Part shown: piece by piece, positions 33,257 to 42,251 of the stretch | Position numbering within the stretch: the first letter of the stretch is position 1 | Layout of the letters: each line of letters begins with the position of its first letter | Assembly: GCA_028283725.1 (NCBI GenBank) | Contig: JAPWKC010000002.1 | Span: 69,501-133,500, forward strand | Origin: Neorhizobium sp. | GTDB lineage: Bacteria; Pseudomonadota; Alphaproteobacteria; Rhizobiales; Rhizobiaceae | Length of the DNA stretch: 64,000 bases | Reading direction: 5' to 3' | Notes under the pieces: model-generated | The model's input: the letters and a program-made list of their open reading frames with translations, nothing else | Databases searched by the model: none | What the model was told of the DNA's origin: nothing | Translations under genes and position numbers: made by a program

Positions 33257-33320
33257 CTGCGATCCTTTCGCGGCACCACCACGCTGCGCGACGACCTTGA
33301 GAGGCCACCACCAACTTATG

Positions 33321-33328
33321 TGTCGACA
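33321..33328. promoter_or_regulatory. Putative operator between GntR and peptidase genes
   Basis: Palindrome TGTCGACA (flanked as TATG..TA), midway between the divergent starts at 33256 and 33387. Same core as 32516-32525. Confidence 0.5.
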
Positions 33329-33386
33329 TACTGCACACAACTAAAATAGTCTGTCGCGGATTGTTTTACCCGAAGCGGATACTGCC

Positions 33387-34547
33387 ATGCCCTTTTCCCC
33401 GTCGAACACGTCTTCCCTCCTGCCCGCGTCGATCTCCGACGAGGAACGTCTCGAGCGGCTCCGGCTGTTGCGCGCGGAGATGGCGAAAGCGGGCGTCGCC
33501 GGTATGCTTCTCGGCTCCACAGAGAGCCTTCGCTATTTCACCGGGCTCGTCTGGCATCAGAGCGAACGGCTGCTCGGCGCACTGGTGACGGAAAAGGCCC
33601 TCACCTATATCGTGCCCGGCTTCGAGAAGAGCCGGGTCGAAACCCTGCCGCATCTCGATGGTGAGATCGCCGTCTGGGAAGAGGAAGAAAGCCCGGCAGA
33701 GCTGGTCTCCAGCCTTCTTAGCCCGACGGGAAAGCTGGCGCTCGACGACGCGCTGCCGCTCTTTGCCTACCATGCGCTGGCCAGGGCGATCGGCAGCGAA
33801 CGGCTTGTCGATGGCGCGCGGCTGATCCGCGACCTGCGGCTCGTGAAGTCCCCGGCCGAGATTGCGCTGATCCAGTATGCCATGGACCTGACGCTTGAAG
33901 TGCACCGGCGCGCCCATGCCATCCTGAAACCCGGCATCCGCGCCTCGGAGGTTGTCCGCCATATCGACGAACAGCATCGCGCGCTCGGCGCCGAGATCGG
34001 CTCGACCTTCTGCATCGTCTCCTTCGGCCAGGCGACGTCTCTGCCGCATGGCGCCGACGGCGATCAGGTCCTCGAAGCCGGCGATGCGATCCTCGTCGAT
34101 ACCGGCACCCGCCTCGACGGCTATCACTCCGACCTCACCCGCACCTATATGCTGGACGAGCCGGATGCAGAGTTTGCCCGCATCTGGCAGATCGAGCGGC
34201 AGGCGCAGCAGGCGGTCTTCGATGCCGCCTCGATCGGCGCCGCCTGCTCCAGTCTCGACGATGCGGCGCGTGCGGCGCTCGGCGCCCATGGGCTCGGCCC
34301 CGACTATGCGCTGCCGGGCCTGCCGCACCGCGCCGGTCACGGGCTCGGCCTCGAAATCCATGAGGAACCCTATATCGTGCGCGGCAACGCAACCCCGCTT
34401 AAAGCCGGCATGTGCTTCTCCAACGAACCGATGATCGTCGTCCCCGGCCGGTTCGGCATCCGGCTCGAGGATCACATCACCATGACCGAGACCGGGCCGC
34501 GGTGGTTTACCGAACCGGCAAACAGCCCGACGGAACCGTTTGCCTGA
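33387..34547 (+). CDS. M24 metallopeptidase (Xaa-Pro dipeptidase/aminopeptidase type)
   Basis: A 386-residue pita-bread peptidase of the PepP/PepQ/creatinase family. An N-terminal creatinase-like domain (to about 160) is followed by the catalytic domain with all five metal ligands: Asp238, Asp249, His318, Glu347 and Glu361. No signal peptide, so cytoplasmic. PepQ-type enzymes cut X-Pro or X-Hyp dipeptides, which would feed the hydroxyproline genes next door. The shared TGTCGACA site supports common control. Creatinase-like or other M24 activity cannot be excluded. Confidence 0.87.
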   Translation: MPFSPSNTSSLLPASISDEERLERLRLLRAEMAKAGVAGMLLGSTESLRYFTGLVWHQSERLLGALVTEKALTYIVPGFEKSRVETLPHLDGEIAVWEEEESPAELVSSLLSPTGKLALDDALPLFAYHALARAIGSERLVDGARLIRDLRLVKSPAEIALIQYAMDLTLEVHRRAHAILKPGIRASEVVRHIDEQHRALGAEIGSTFCIVSFGQATSLPHGADGDQVLEAGDAILVDTGTRLDGYHSDLTRTYMLDEPDAEFARIWQIERQAQQAVFDAASIGAACSSLDDAARAALGAHGLGPDYALPGLPHRAGHGLGLEIHEEPYIVRGNATPLKAGMCFSNEPMIVVPGRFGIRLEDHITMTETGPRWFTEPANSPTEPFA

Positions 34548-34670
34548 GCAGTTCCAGAACCAGATGACGCCAAAAGCGAGGAAATCCGACAGATGTTCGG
34601 AACCTCGCAGCCGCTCAACAGTTGCTTCAAGACCGAACCGGACCGAAGCAACTGACGGCTGGAGGCAGAC

Positions 34671-34961
34671 ATGCAGGTTTCGTGGACGAAGGATCGCCGT
34701 TTCAACGGCCGCTATCCGCTGAAAGCGGACAATCGCAGACGCGACAGGGATGCCGCGCCGACGGGCAGGCCGATCAGAAAGCGCATCACCGTCTTCGGCC
34801 AGCGGCATCCTGCCGACTATCAAAGGCTCTCCCGCGAAGACAAACGGGAAAACCTCTATTTCGGCCTGGGCATGCTGATCTTCTTCGGCGCCATCGCGGC
34901 AACGGCGATCACGCTTTACGTCTTCATCGCCGTCAATGCCGCGCTCTTCGGCGCCGGCTGA
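34671..34961 (+). CDS. Small single-span membrane protein of unknown function
   Basis: A 96-residue protein: about 60 basic, polar residues, then one hydrophobic helix (about 68-92) and a short end. AGGCAG lies before the ATG. The basic N-terminus suggests a cytoplasmic side. Family not recognised. Confidence 0.6.
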   Translation: MQVSWTKDRRFNGRYPLKADNRRRDRDAAPTGRPIRKRITVFGQRHPADYQRLSREDKRENLYFGLGMLIFFGAIAATAITLYVFIAVNAALFGAG

Positions 34962-34973
34962 CGCGGCCGAGCA

Positions 34974-35870
34974 TCACCGCATCTGGCCGTTCAGCCATGC
35001 CTTGAAGGCGTTCATCGAGCCGCTCTGGCGGGCGTTCGGCGGGGTGACGAACCAGTAGCCATAGGCGCTCGGATAGGTGAAGCCGCCGGGATTGATGAAG
35101 CGGCCGCTCGCAAGCTCGTCGGTGATCAGTTCGCGCGGAATGAGCGCCATTCCTTGTCCGGCCAGCGCTGCGCGGATCACCATCGTGTAATAGCCGAAAC
35201 GGGTCGTGTGGCGCATGGCAAGCTCGGCCCGGTGGTGATGGGCGGCGAAATGCTGCCAGTGAAACGGCGTCTGCGGATGTTCGAGCATCACGCCGCCTGA
35301 CAGATCGTCCAGCGTCCGCGGCATGCCGTAGCGCTCGAAATAGGAAGGCGCGCTGACCAGAAGGACATCGTTGCCGAACAGGTAGAAGCTCTCGCTGTCG
35401 GCCATCGGCGTGATGCAGAACTGGAAGATGCCGTCAGGCATTTCCGATTGCTGCGGCGAGATGAAGGTGGTGAACTGCACCTCGATGTCGGGATGCTCGT
35501 CGCTGAAACTCATGAAGCGCGGCAACAGCCAGCGATCACCGAAGATCGGCGGCACTTGCAGCCGGAGAACCCGCGGGCCGGGCTTCAACCGGGCGGCAAG
35601 CAGCGCTGCATCCTCCATGGCCTTCAGCGCCGTGCGCGCATGTTCGATATAGATCCTGCCCACTTCGGTCGCCACCATGCCATGCGGGGTGCGGACAAAG
35701 GCGGGGCTGCCGATCAGCTCTTCCAGACCCAGCAGCTGCTTGCTGACGGCACTTTGGGAGAGCGCGATGCTTTCCGCCGCCGCACTGGTCGAGCCGCGTT
35801 CGGCGATGGCGAGAAGCACCTGAAGGGCAGCCGTCGAGGGCAGCCTGCGGCGATGCGGTCTGGCGGACAT
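34974..35870 (-). CDS. LysR-family transcriptional regulator (GcvA-like)
   Basis: A 298-residue LTTR. The N-terminal HTH (about 12-70; TSAAAESIALSQSAVSKQL) and the effector domain of the GcvA/AmpR type (LRLQVPPIFGDRWLLPR) are present. ATG 35870 is favoured by AGGAG upstream and by the normal family length; 35891 and 35900 are alternatives. It diverges from the argH-like operon and is its probable activator or repressor. Confidence 0.88.
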   Translation of the reverse strand: MSARPHRRRLPSTAALQVLLAIAERGSTSAAAESIALSQSAVSKQLLGLEELIGSPAFVRTPHGMVATEVGRIYIEHARTALKAMEDAALLAARLKPGPRVLRLQVPPIFGDRWLLPRFMSFSDEHPDIEVQFTTFISPQQSEMPDGIFQFCITPMADSESFYLFGNDVLLVSAPSYFERYGMPRTLDDLSGGVMLEHPQTPFHWQHFAAHHHRAELAMRHTTRFGYYTMVIRAALAGQGMALIPRELITDELASGRFINPGGFTYPSAYGYWFVTPPNARQSGSMNAFKAWLNGQMR

Positions 35871-35981
35871 GCGGCCCTTGCTCCTGCCCATGCGTGTCAT
35901 TGGCTCCCGCCTCGCTAGTCGAAATTGTCATAGGGGGCAAGAAATAAACGCGCTTGCTCATCCGGGCGGCAGATTGGAAAA

Positions 35982-36000
35982 TTGCTCAATAACTGAACAA
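35982..36000. promoter_or_regulatory. Candidate LysR-type binding site
   Basis: Imperfect inverted repeat TTGCTC-N7-GAACAA (11 of 12 arm bases paired), 15 bases before the argH-like start. A direct copy of TTGCTCA lies at 35954-35960. It is close to the ribosome binding site, so it may be a repression half-site. Confidence 0.35.
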
Positions 36001-36015
36001 GAAAAGGTTTTGTCG

Positions 36016-37473
36016 ATGTCGGCACCCGCACAGCTCTGGGGTGGACGTTTCAAGTCCGGCCCGTCCGAAGCTCTCGCCAATCTCTCGCGGGCGCCCGCGT
36101 CCTATTTCCGCCTCTACCGCGAGGACATTGCCGGTTCTCGCGCCCACGCGTCCGAACTGAAGCGCGCCGGCGTGCTCGACGACGCGGAATTTACCGCCAT
36201 CCGCGCAGCACTCGACCTCATCGAGACCGACATCACCGCCGGCCGCGAGACGCCGATTGCCGGCGATGAGGACGTCCATACGTTCCTCGAGCGCCTGCTG
36301 ATGGCGCGGCTTGGCGCGCTTGGCGGCAAGCTGCGTGCCGGCCGCTCGCGCAACGACCAGACCGCCAACAACACCCGCCTTTACCTGCGCCGCATGGCGC
36401 GCGAACTCTCGGCCGGCGTCATCGCCGTCGAAGACGCGATCCGCAGCCAGGCGGCCAAGCATGTCGAAACCGTCATGCCGGGCTTCACCCATCTGCAGCC
36501 GGCCCAGCCGATCGTACTCGGTCATCACCTGATGGCGCATGCCCAGTCGCTGCTGCGCGATCTGCAGCGCTTTGCCGATTTCGACCGTCGTTTCGACCGT
36601 TCGCCGCTCGGTGCAGCCGCTCTTGCAGGCTCCGGCATCGTCAACCGGCCGGATCTCTGCGCCATCGAACTTGGCTATTCGGCAGCCGCCGAAAACTCGA
36701 TCGATTCGGTCGCATCGCGCGATATCGTCGCCGAATTCCTGTTCATCTCCTCGCTCGTCGCCGTCGATCTGTCGCGTCTGGCCGAGGAAATCTGCATCTG
36801 GAGCTCAAAACAGTTCAGCTGGGTGCGCCTGCATGACAGCTATTCGACCGGCTCCTCGATCATGCCGCAGAAGAAGAACCCCGACATTGCCGAATTGACG
36901 CGCGGCATGTCCGGCACGCTGATCGGCAATATCGCCGGCTTCCTCGCCACGATGAAGGCGATGCCGCTCGCCTACAACCGCGACCTTGCGGAAGACAAGC
37001 GCGCGCTGTTCGAGACCATCGACGTGCTTCAGCTCATCCTGCCCGCCTTTGCCGGCATGGTGGAGACGCTGGAATTCGACGTCGAGAAACTGGCCTATGA
37101 AGCGCCGCGCGGCTTCACGCTCGCAACCGAAGTGGCCGACTGGCTGGTGCGCCAGAACGTGCCGTTTGCCGAGGCCCACGAGATCACCGGCGCTGTCGTG
37201 CGCTATTGCGAAGAGCAGGGCTACGATCTCGCCGGCCTGACCGAGGCCGATCTTCCGAAGATCGATCCACGCCTCAATGCCGATCTTCTGAATGCCATCA
37301 CGCTCGACCATGCACTTTCGAGCCGGACGGGCTATGGTTGCACAGCGCCTGCGGCCGTGCGCGCCCAGATCGAGCGTTTCGACGTGGCGGTCGAGGCCGC
37401 CCGCGCCTTTGCCGAAAACCCGATCAAGATGACCGGGGCAACCCAGGCGAGCGAGGAAGCAACGACGAAATGA
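36016..37473 (+). CDS. Argininosuccinate lyase-family protein
   Basis: A 485-residue member of the fumarase/aspartase superfamily closest to argininosuccinate lyase. The ligand loops are present (GGRF near the N-terminus, RSRNDQ, THLQPAQP) and the signature catalytic loop is GSSIMPQKKNPD. The start at 36016 follows AAGG. It is the first gene of an uptake and catabolic operon and overlaps the permease by four bases. Being in a catabolic operon suggests it is a second, dedicated lyase, not the housekeeping ArgH of arginine synthesis; true ArgH activity is still possible. Confidence 0.85.
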   Translation: MSAPAQLWGGRFKSGPSEALANLSRAPASYFRLYREDIAGSRAHASELKRAGVLDDAEFTAIRAALDLIETDITAGRETPIAGDEDVHTFLERLLMARLGALGGKLRAGRSRNDQTANNTRLYLRRMARELSAGVIAVEDAIRSQAAKHVETVMPGFTHLQPAQPIVLGHHLMAHAQSLLRDLQRFADFDRRFDRSPLGAAALAGSGIVNRPDLCAIELGYSAAAENSIDSVASRDIVAEFLFISSLVAVDLSRLAEEICIWSSKQFSWVRLHDSYSTGSSIMPQKKNPDIAELTRGMSGTLIGNIAGFLATMKAMPLAYNRDLAEDKRALFETIDVLQLILPAFAGMVETLEFDVEKLAYEAPRGFTLATEVADWLVRQNVPFAEAHEITGAVVRYCEEQGYDLAGLTEADLPKIDPRLNADLLNAITLDHALSSRTGYGCTAPAAVRAQIERFDVAVEAARAFAENPIKMTGATQASEEATTK

Positions 37474-38360
37474 CGACACCGTCCTCTTCTCCCATCAACG
37501 CGGCTCCCGCAACGCGCGAACGCGACCGCTACGAGATCGCCCATCTCAAGCTGGTGCCGAAACGGCATATCGGTCGCACCATCTCGGCCGCTGTGGTCAT
37601 CATCCTGCTTCTGGCGCTGATCCGCGCCTTCAGTGTCGGCCAGATCGAATGGTCCTATGTGCGCGACTTCCTGTTCGCGCCCGTCATTCTTCAAGGCCTG
37701 ATCAACACACTGATCATGACGGTCGCCGCCATGGCGATCGGCATCGTGCTCGGCGTGTTGAGCGCCGTCATGCGGATCTCCGGCAATCCCGTCCTGTCAT
37801 GGATCTCGGTCGGCTATGTCTGGATCTTTCGCGGGGCGCCGGCGCTTCTGCAGCTGATGCTGTGGTTCAATCTGGCTCTGATCTTCCCGACGCTCGGCAT
37901 TCCCGGCCTCTTCGAATTCCGCACCGTCGATATCATGACGCCTTTCGTCGCCGCCATGCTCGGTCTCGGCATCTCGCAGGGCGCCTATACGTCGGAAGTC
38001 GTGCGAAGCGGGCTTCTGTCGGTCGATAGCGGCCAATACGAGGCGGCCCGCACCATCGGCATGACCCAGATGAAGATGCTGCGCCGGATCGTGTTGCCGC
38101 AGGCCATGCGCGTCATGGTGCCGCCGATCGGCAACGAGGTGATCGGCATGGTAAAGCTCACCTCGCTTGCCAGCGTCATCCAGTTTACCGAGATCCTGCA
38201 CAATGCCCAGGTGATCTACTACGCCAATACCCGCGTTCTGGAACTGCTGCTCGTCGCGAGCTTCTGGTATCTCGTTGTCGTCACCATTCTCTCCGTCGGC
38301 CAGCAGCGCATCGAGCGCTATTTCGGCCGCGGCTCCAAATCCATCCGCGCATCGGTGTGA
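37470..38360 (+). CDS. Polar amino-acid ABC transporter permease (HisM/GlnP family)
   Basis: A 296-residue permease. A hydrophilic N-terminus of about 40 residues is followed by five or six membrane segments. The EAA loop is YEAARTIGMTQMKMLRRIVL. A single permease gene suggests a homodimeric channel. The start overlaps the argH-like stop (ATGA). Confidence 0.9.
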   Translation: MTTPSSSPINAAPATRERDRYEIAHLKLVPKRHIGRTISAAVVIILLLALIRAFSVGQIEWSYVRDFLFAPVILQGLINTLIMTVAAMAIGIVLGVLSAVMRISGNPVLSWISVGYVWIFRGAPALLQLMLWFNLALIFPTLGIPGLFEFRTVDIMTPFVAAMLGLGISQGAYTSEVVRSGLLSVDSGQYEAARTIGMTQMKMLRRIVLPQAMRVMVPPIGNEVIGMVKLTSLASVIQFTEILHNAQVIYYANTRVLELLLVASFWYLVVVTILSVGQQRIERYFGRGSKSIRASV

Positions 38361-38367
38361 GGTCGTC

Positions 38368-39138
38368 ATGAGCAAGGACATTCTCGTCAAGGCGATCGAC
38401 GTCTCGAAGAAATTCGACGCCTTTCAGGCGCTCGACAAGGTCAATATGGAAGTGGCGCGGGGCGAAGTCGCCTGCATCATCGGTCCGTCGGGTTCGGGAA
38501 AGAGCACATTCCTGCGCTGCATCAATCTTCTGGAGCGCATGGATGGCGGCGCCATCTGGGTCAATGACGAGCTGATGGGCTATCGTCGCGACGGCAACAA
38601 CCTGCATGAACTGAGCGACGCCGAAATCTCCCGCCAGCGCCGCCGCATCGGCATGGTTTTCCAGCGGTTCAACCTCTTTCCCCACAAGACGGCCGTCGAG
38701 AACATTTTCGAAGGTCCGGTGCAGGTTCTGGGCGAAAACCCGAAAGAAGCCCGCGACCACGCGCTTTCGCTTCTGGAACGCGTCGGACTGGCCGATAAGG
38801 CCAATCACTATCCGTCGGAACTGTCGGGCGGCCAGCAGCAGCGCGTCGCGATCGCACGCGCCATGGGCATGCGTCCCGAACTGATCCTGTTCGACGAGCC
38901 GACCTCGGCGCTCGACCCGGAACTTGTGTCCGAAGTGCTCGACGTGATGCGCAATCTGGCTTCTTCCGGCATGACGATGATCGTCGTCACCCATGAGCTC
39001 GGCTTTGCCCGCAATGTCGCCAATACCGTCACCTTCATGGAGACCGGCAAGGTGGTCGAGACCGGCCCCGCCTCGCAGGTTCTGACCACGCCGGCAAGCG
39101 CACGAACGGCAGAATTCATCCGCGCGGTCCATAACTGA
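38368..39138 (+). CDS. Polar amino-acid ABC transporter ATPase (GlnQ/HisP family)
   Basis: A 256-residue ATPase with Walker A GPSGSGKST, signature LSGGQQQR, Walker B LILFDEPTSALDPEL and the switch THE. The GMVFQRFNLFPHKT Q-loop is typical of amino-acid systems. Seven bases after the permease stop, same operon. Confidence 0.93.
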   Translation: MSKDILVKAIDVSKKFDAFQALDKVNMEVARGEVACIIGPSGSGKSTFLRCINLLERMDGGAIWVNDELMGYRRDGNNLHELSDAEISRQRRRIGMVFQRFNLFPHKTAVENIFEGPVQVLGENPKEARDHALSLLERVGLADKANHYPSELSGGQQQRVAIARAMGMRPELILFDEPTSALDPELVSEVLDVMRNLASSGMTMIVVTHELGFARNVANTVTFMETGKVVETGPASQVLTTPASARTAEFIRAVHN

Positions 39139-39201
39139 CCGCGCGACGATATCGGCATTTAAGATCAACCAGCATCCAGAGATAAAAGGATAGGGGATAT
39201 C

Positions 39202-40044
39202 ATGACCAAAGCACTCGCACTGATGGCGCTTGCCGCTCTTGCTGCCACCTCGGCCGCGACCTCGGTTTGCGCCGAAGGCCTGCCGGATCGCATCAAGTCG
39301 GCCGGCAAGATCGTCGTTGCCAACACGCCGAACTACCCGCCGATGGAATACAAGGACCCGGCGACCAACGAACTGAAGGGTCTCGATATCGATCTGGGTC
39401 TGGCGCTTGCCAAGCAGCTCGGCACCAAGGTCGAATGGTCGGATATCGGCTTCGAACAGATGGTTTCGTCGGTCGCCACCGGCCGCGTCGATCTCATCCA
39501 TTCGGGCATGACCGACACGGAAAAGCGCCGCGACACGCTGGAATTCGTCGATTACATGCGCTCGGGCGCACAGTTCTACACGACGATCAACCACAAGGAC
39601 GCGATCAAGACCGAAGCCGATCTTTGCGGCAAATCGGTTGGCATGAGCCGCCGCACCACCTTCCCGGACGAGACGGCAAAGTGGAGCGCCGCCAACTGCG
39701 AAGCCAAGGGCCTGCCGGCCGTCAAGGTCGTCGGCACCGAGGGTTCGGCAGATGCCCGCACCCAGCTGAAGCAGGGCCGCGTCGATGCAGCCGTCCAGGG
39801 TTCGGAAACCGTTCCCTACCTGATGACGCTCGAAAAGGACGCCTATTACGCCGTCGGCAAGCCGTTCACCGCCGTCTACCAGGGCATCGGCTTCTCAAAG
39901 AAGGATACCGAACTGCGTGACGCCTATATCGGCGCGATGAAGGCCCTGATGGCCAGCGGCGAATACAAGGCGATCTTCACCAAATGGGGTCTTGCGGACG
40001 CCGCGCTCGACGGCATCTACATCAACGGCGCAGCCGCCAAGTGA
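39202..40044 (+). CDS. Amino-acid ABC transporter substrate-binding protein (family 3)
   Basis: A 280-residue periplasmic protein. A signal peptide ends near residue 24 (SVCAE). The family-3 pattern is clear: GKIVVANTPNYPPMEY, GLDIDLGLALAKQLG and VSSVATGRVDLIHSGMT. The usual ligand-carboxylate Arg may be in the SRRTTFPDE segment. The ligand should carry an amino-acid backbone. It has an unusual pair of cysteines (LCGK and ANCEA) that could form a disulfide. Confidence 0.92.
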   Translation: MTKALALMALAALAATSAATSVCAEGLPDRIKSAGKIVVANTPNYPPMEYKDPATNELKGLDIDLGLALAKQLGTKVEWSDIGFEQMVSSVATGRVDLIHSGMTDTEKRRDTLEFVDYMRSGAQFYTTINHKDAIKTEADLCGKSVGMSRRTTFPDETAKWSAANCEAKGLPAVKVVGTEGSADARTQLKQGRVDAAVQGSETVPYLMTLEKDAYYAVGKPFTAVYQGIGFSKKDTELRDAYIGAMKALMASGEYKAIFTKWGLADAALDGIYINGAAAK

Positions 40045-40110
40045 TGTGGCATGGCAAGGGCGACGCGCCGCGGAGCCCCTGCCCTTTATGATCTTGCCAT
40101 CCTTAATCGC

Positions 40111-40137
40111 GCCTCTCGGCCCGCCGGGCCGGGAGGC
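40111..40137 (+). repeat. Strong intercistronic hairpin
   Basis: GCCTC-T-CGGCCC, a GCC loop, then GGGCCG-G-GAGGC: an 11-bp G/C stem with one mismatch. It lies between the binding-protein gene and the deacetylase gene. Probably a processing or stability element that keeps binding-protein mRNA abundant; no T run follows. Confidence 0.6.
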
Positions 40138-40166
40138 AGCATTGCCACCGTGATCCGGTACGTCGC

Positions 40167-41036
40167 ATGACCTTCGACCTTTCCCCTCGCCCGCTGAACC
40201 CAGCGCCCGCAACGCCTGCCATGGTCTGGCCGAACGGCGCCAAGAGCGCGCTCTTCGTCGGCTTCGACGTCGATGCCGAAACGGCGTGGATCGGCAACAA
40301 TCCGTCGAATGTCGACCGGATGGTGACAACCTCGCATGGCGGCTACGACGCGCGCGTCGGCATCGCCAAAATCGTCGAACTGATGGACATTCTGTCGATC
40401 AAGGCGACATTCTTCATTCCGGGCTGGACGGCGCTGGCGCATCAGGCCGTCTGTGAAACGATCCTCACCGCCGGCCACGAGATCGGCCATCACGGCTATC
40501 TCCACAAATTACCCGACCGCACCAGGCTCGATGAAGCCTTCGAGGAAATCGACCTCGGCTTTGAAGCGCTCGACAGGGCTTTCGGCGTCAGGCCAATCGG
40601 CTATCGCGCACCATCCGGCGAAAACTTTCCCGAGCTTCTCGCTTATCTGGCGAAATCCGGCATCCGCTATTCCTCGTCCTTCCGCGACGACATTCTGCCC
40701 TATCGCCACGCCGCGTTCGAGGGCCAGAGCGGCCCGGTCGAGATCCCGGTCAACTTCGCCTTCGACGACTGGAATTTCGGCATGACCAGCCGCACCAGTT
40801 CGCGGCCGATCTTCGGCCGGGACACCGTGCTGCAGATGTGGATCGACGAGTTCGAGGCAACGCACGCCTGGGGCGGCGTCACCACGCTGGTTCTCCACCC
40901 GCAGGTCTCCGGCCGCCCGATGCGCTGGCACCTGCTGCGCGATTTCCTGCAATACGTGCAGCAGAAATCGGACGTGTGGATTGCCACCGGCGAAGAGATC
41001 GCCAACCATTACGAGGCGCTCGAAAAAGCGCGCTGA
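40167..41036 (+). CDS. NodB/polysaccharide-deacetylase-fold protein (possible amidase)
   Basis: A 289-residue carbohydrate-esterase-4 fold protein without a signal peptide. The catalytic Asp is in VGFDVDAET, and the metal motif is seen at HEIGHHGYLH; GYRAPSG and LHPQVSGR are the later active-site motifs. Cytoplasmic, catabolic members such as PuuE allantoinase and cyclic-imide hydrolases open amide or imide rings, and that is more plausible here than sugar deacetylation. It belongs to the operon with the amino-acid transporter. Confidence 0.8.
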   Translation: MTFDLSPRPLNPAPATPAMVWPNGAKSALFVGFDVDAETAWIGNNPSNVDRMVTTSHGGYDARVGIAKIVELMDILSIKATFFIPGWTALAHQAVCETILTAGHEIGHHGYLHKLPDRTRLDEAFEEIDLGFEALDRAFGVRPIGYRAPSGENFPELLAYLAKSGIRYSSSFRDDILPYRHAAFEGQSGPVEIPVNFAFDDWNFGMTSRTSSRPIFGRDTVLQMWIDEFEATHAWGGVTTLVLHPQVSGRPMRWHLLRDFLQYVQQKSDVWIATGEEIANHYEALEKAR

Positions 41037-41066
41037 CGCATCATCCGACAACAGCGGGAGGCCGAC

Positions 41067-42113
41067 ATGGCATTCGACAAGACGACCCTTGAAGCGCTGC
41101 GCGCCAAATATGGCGACGGTCATGGCGGCAGCATCCACGACCCGGAATTCCGCGCCGTCGCCGACAAGATCTTCAATGCGGCCGGCACCCGCGCGGCCCC
41201 TTATGCCGGCGTGCCGACCCTGCTCGACGCGCCGCTGAAAGAAGTCGATGCGGAAAACCCCGATTTCGGCGACCTTCAGGTGGCCCTGATCGGCGTGCCC
41301 ATGGATCTCGGCGTCACCAACCGTCCCGGCTCCCGCTTCGGGCCGCGGGCGCTGCGCACCATCGAGCGCGTCGGCCCCTATAATCACGTCCTGAAGACGG
41401 CCCCCGTCTTCGAGATGAAGGTGGCCGATATCGGCGACGTGCCGTTCAGAAGCCGCTACCGGCTGGAACTCAGCCACGAGGATATCGAAAAACGCATCGC
41501 GCAGGTCGTCGATGCCGGCGTCATTCCGCTGTCCGTCGGCGGCGATCACTCGATCACCCATCCAATCCTCAGGGCCGTCGGCCGCGACCGGCCGGTCGGC
41601 ATGATCCATATCGACGCCCATTGCGATACCGGCGGCGCCTATGACCTTACCAAATTCCATCATGGCGGCCCGTTCCGCAATGCCGTGCTGGACGGCGTGC
41701 TCGATCCGACGCGGGTGATCCAGATCGGCATCCGTGGGGCGGCCGAATATCTGTGGGAATTTTCCTACGAGAGCGGCATGACCGTCATCCATGCCGAAGA
41801 GATCGGAAAAATGGGGATCGACAAGGTGATCGAGAAGGCCCGCGCCGTCGTCGGCGACGGCCCGACCTATCTCTCCTTCGATATCGACAGCCTCGACCCG
41901 GCCTACGCACCCGGCACCGGCACGCCCGAGATCGGCGGGCTCACCAGCCGGCAGGCGCTCGATATCCTGCATGGATTGAAGGGCCTCAACTTTGTCGGTG
42001 GCGACGTCGTCGAAGTCGCACCGCAATACGATACGACGACCAACACCGCCCATGCCGGCGCGCAGATGCTGTTCGAGATCCTGAGCCTCATCCGCTTCAG
42101 CCCCGCACTGTGA
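41067..42113 (+). CDS. Agmatinase/ureohydrolase family protein
   Basis: A 348-residue ureohydrolase. Binuclear manganese ligands are in GGDHSITHP, DAHCDT and SFDIDSLDPAYAPG. This family hydrolyses agmatine, guanidinobutyrate, guanidinopropionate or other guanidino acids to urea and an amine. The N-terminal extension of about 60 residues before PMDLGVTNRPGSRFGPRAL is typical of the longer agmatinase-like branch. Its place beside an argH-like lyase and an amino-acid importer points to a guanidino-bearing substrate. Confidence 0.87.
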   Translation: MAFDKTTLEALRAKYGDGHGGSIHDPEFRAVADKIFNAAGTRAAPYAGVPTLLDAPLKEVDAENPDFGDLQVALIGVPMDLGVTNRPGSRFGPRALRTIERVGPYNHVLKTAPVFEMKVADIGDVPFRSRYRLELSHEDIEKRIAQVVDAGVIPLSVGGDHSITHPILRAVGRDRPVGMIHIDAHCDTGGAYDLTKFHHGGPFRNAVLDGVLDPTRVIQIGIRGAAEYLWEFSYESGMTVIHAEEIGKMGIDKVIEKARAVVGDGPTYLSFDIDSLDPAYAPGTGTPEIGGLTSRQALDILHGLKGLNFVGGDVVEVAPQYDTTTNTAHAGAQMLFEILSLIRFSPAL

Positions 42114-42121
42114 TATCCGTT

Positions 42122-42156
42122 CGCGCCGGCGGCCCTGACCGCTCTGCCGGCGCGAT
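42122..42156 (+). repeat. Intercistronic hairpin after agmatinase-like gene
   Basis: Perfect 10-bp stem (TCGCGCCGGC at 42122-42131, complement at 42147-42156) with a 15-base loop and no T run. Likely an mRNA stability or partial termination element within the operon. Confidence 0.5.
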
Positions 42157-42251
42157 CGACGCTTGTTCCCGGCCTCAGAATCCTTATGACTGGATGAGGA
42201 CCACGGCACGCTCGTGGCGCCTGCCAGGCATGACAAGACAAAGGGAACAGC

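Noticed and set aside
36016..37473. Treating the argH-like gene as the housekeeping argH
   Set aside because: Its place as first gene of a catabolic uptake operon beside a divergent LysR gene makes a dedicated role more likely, so no gene symbol was given.
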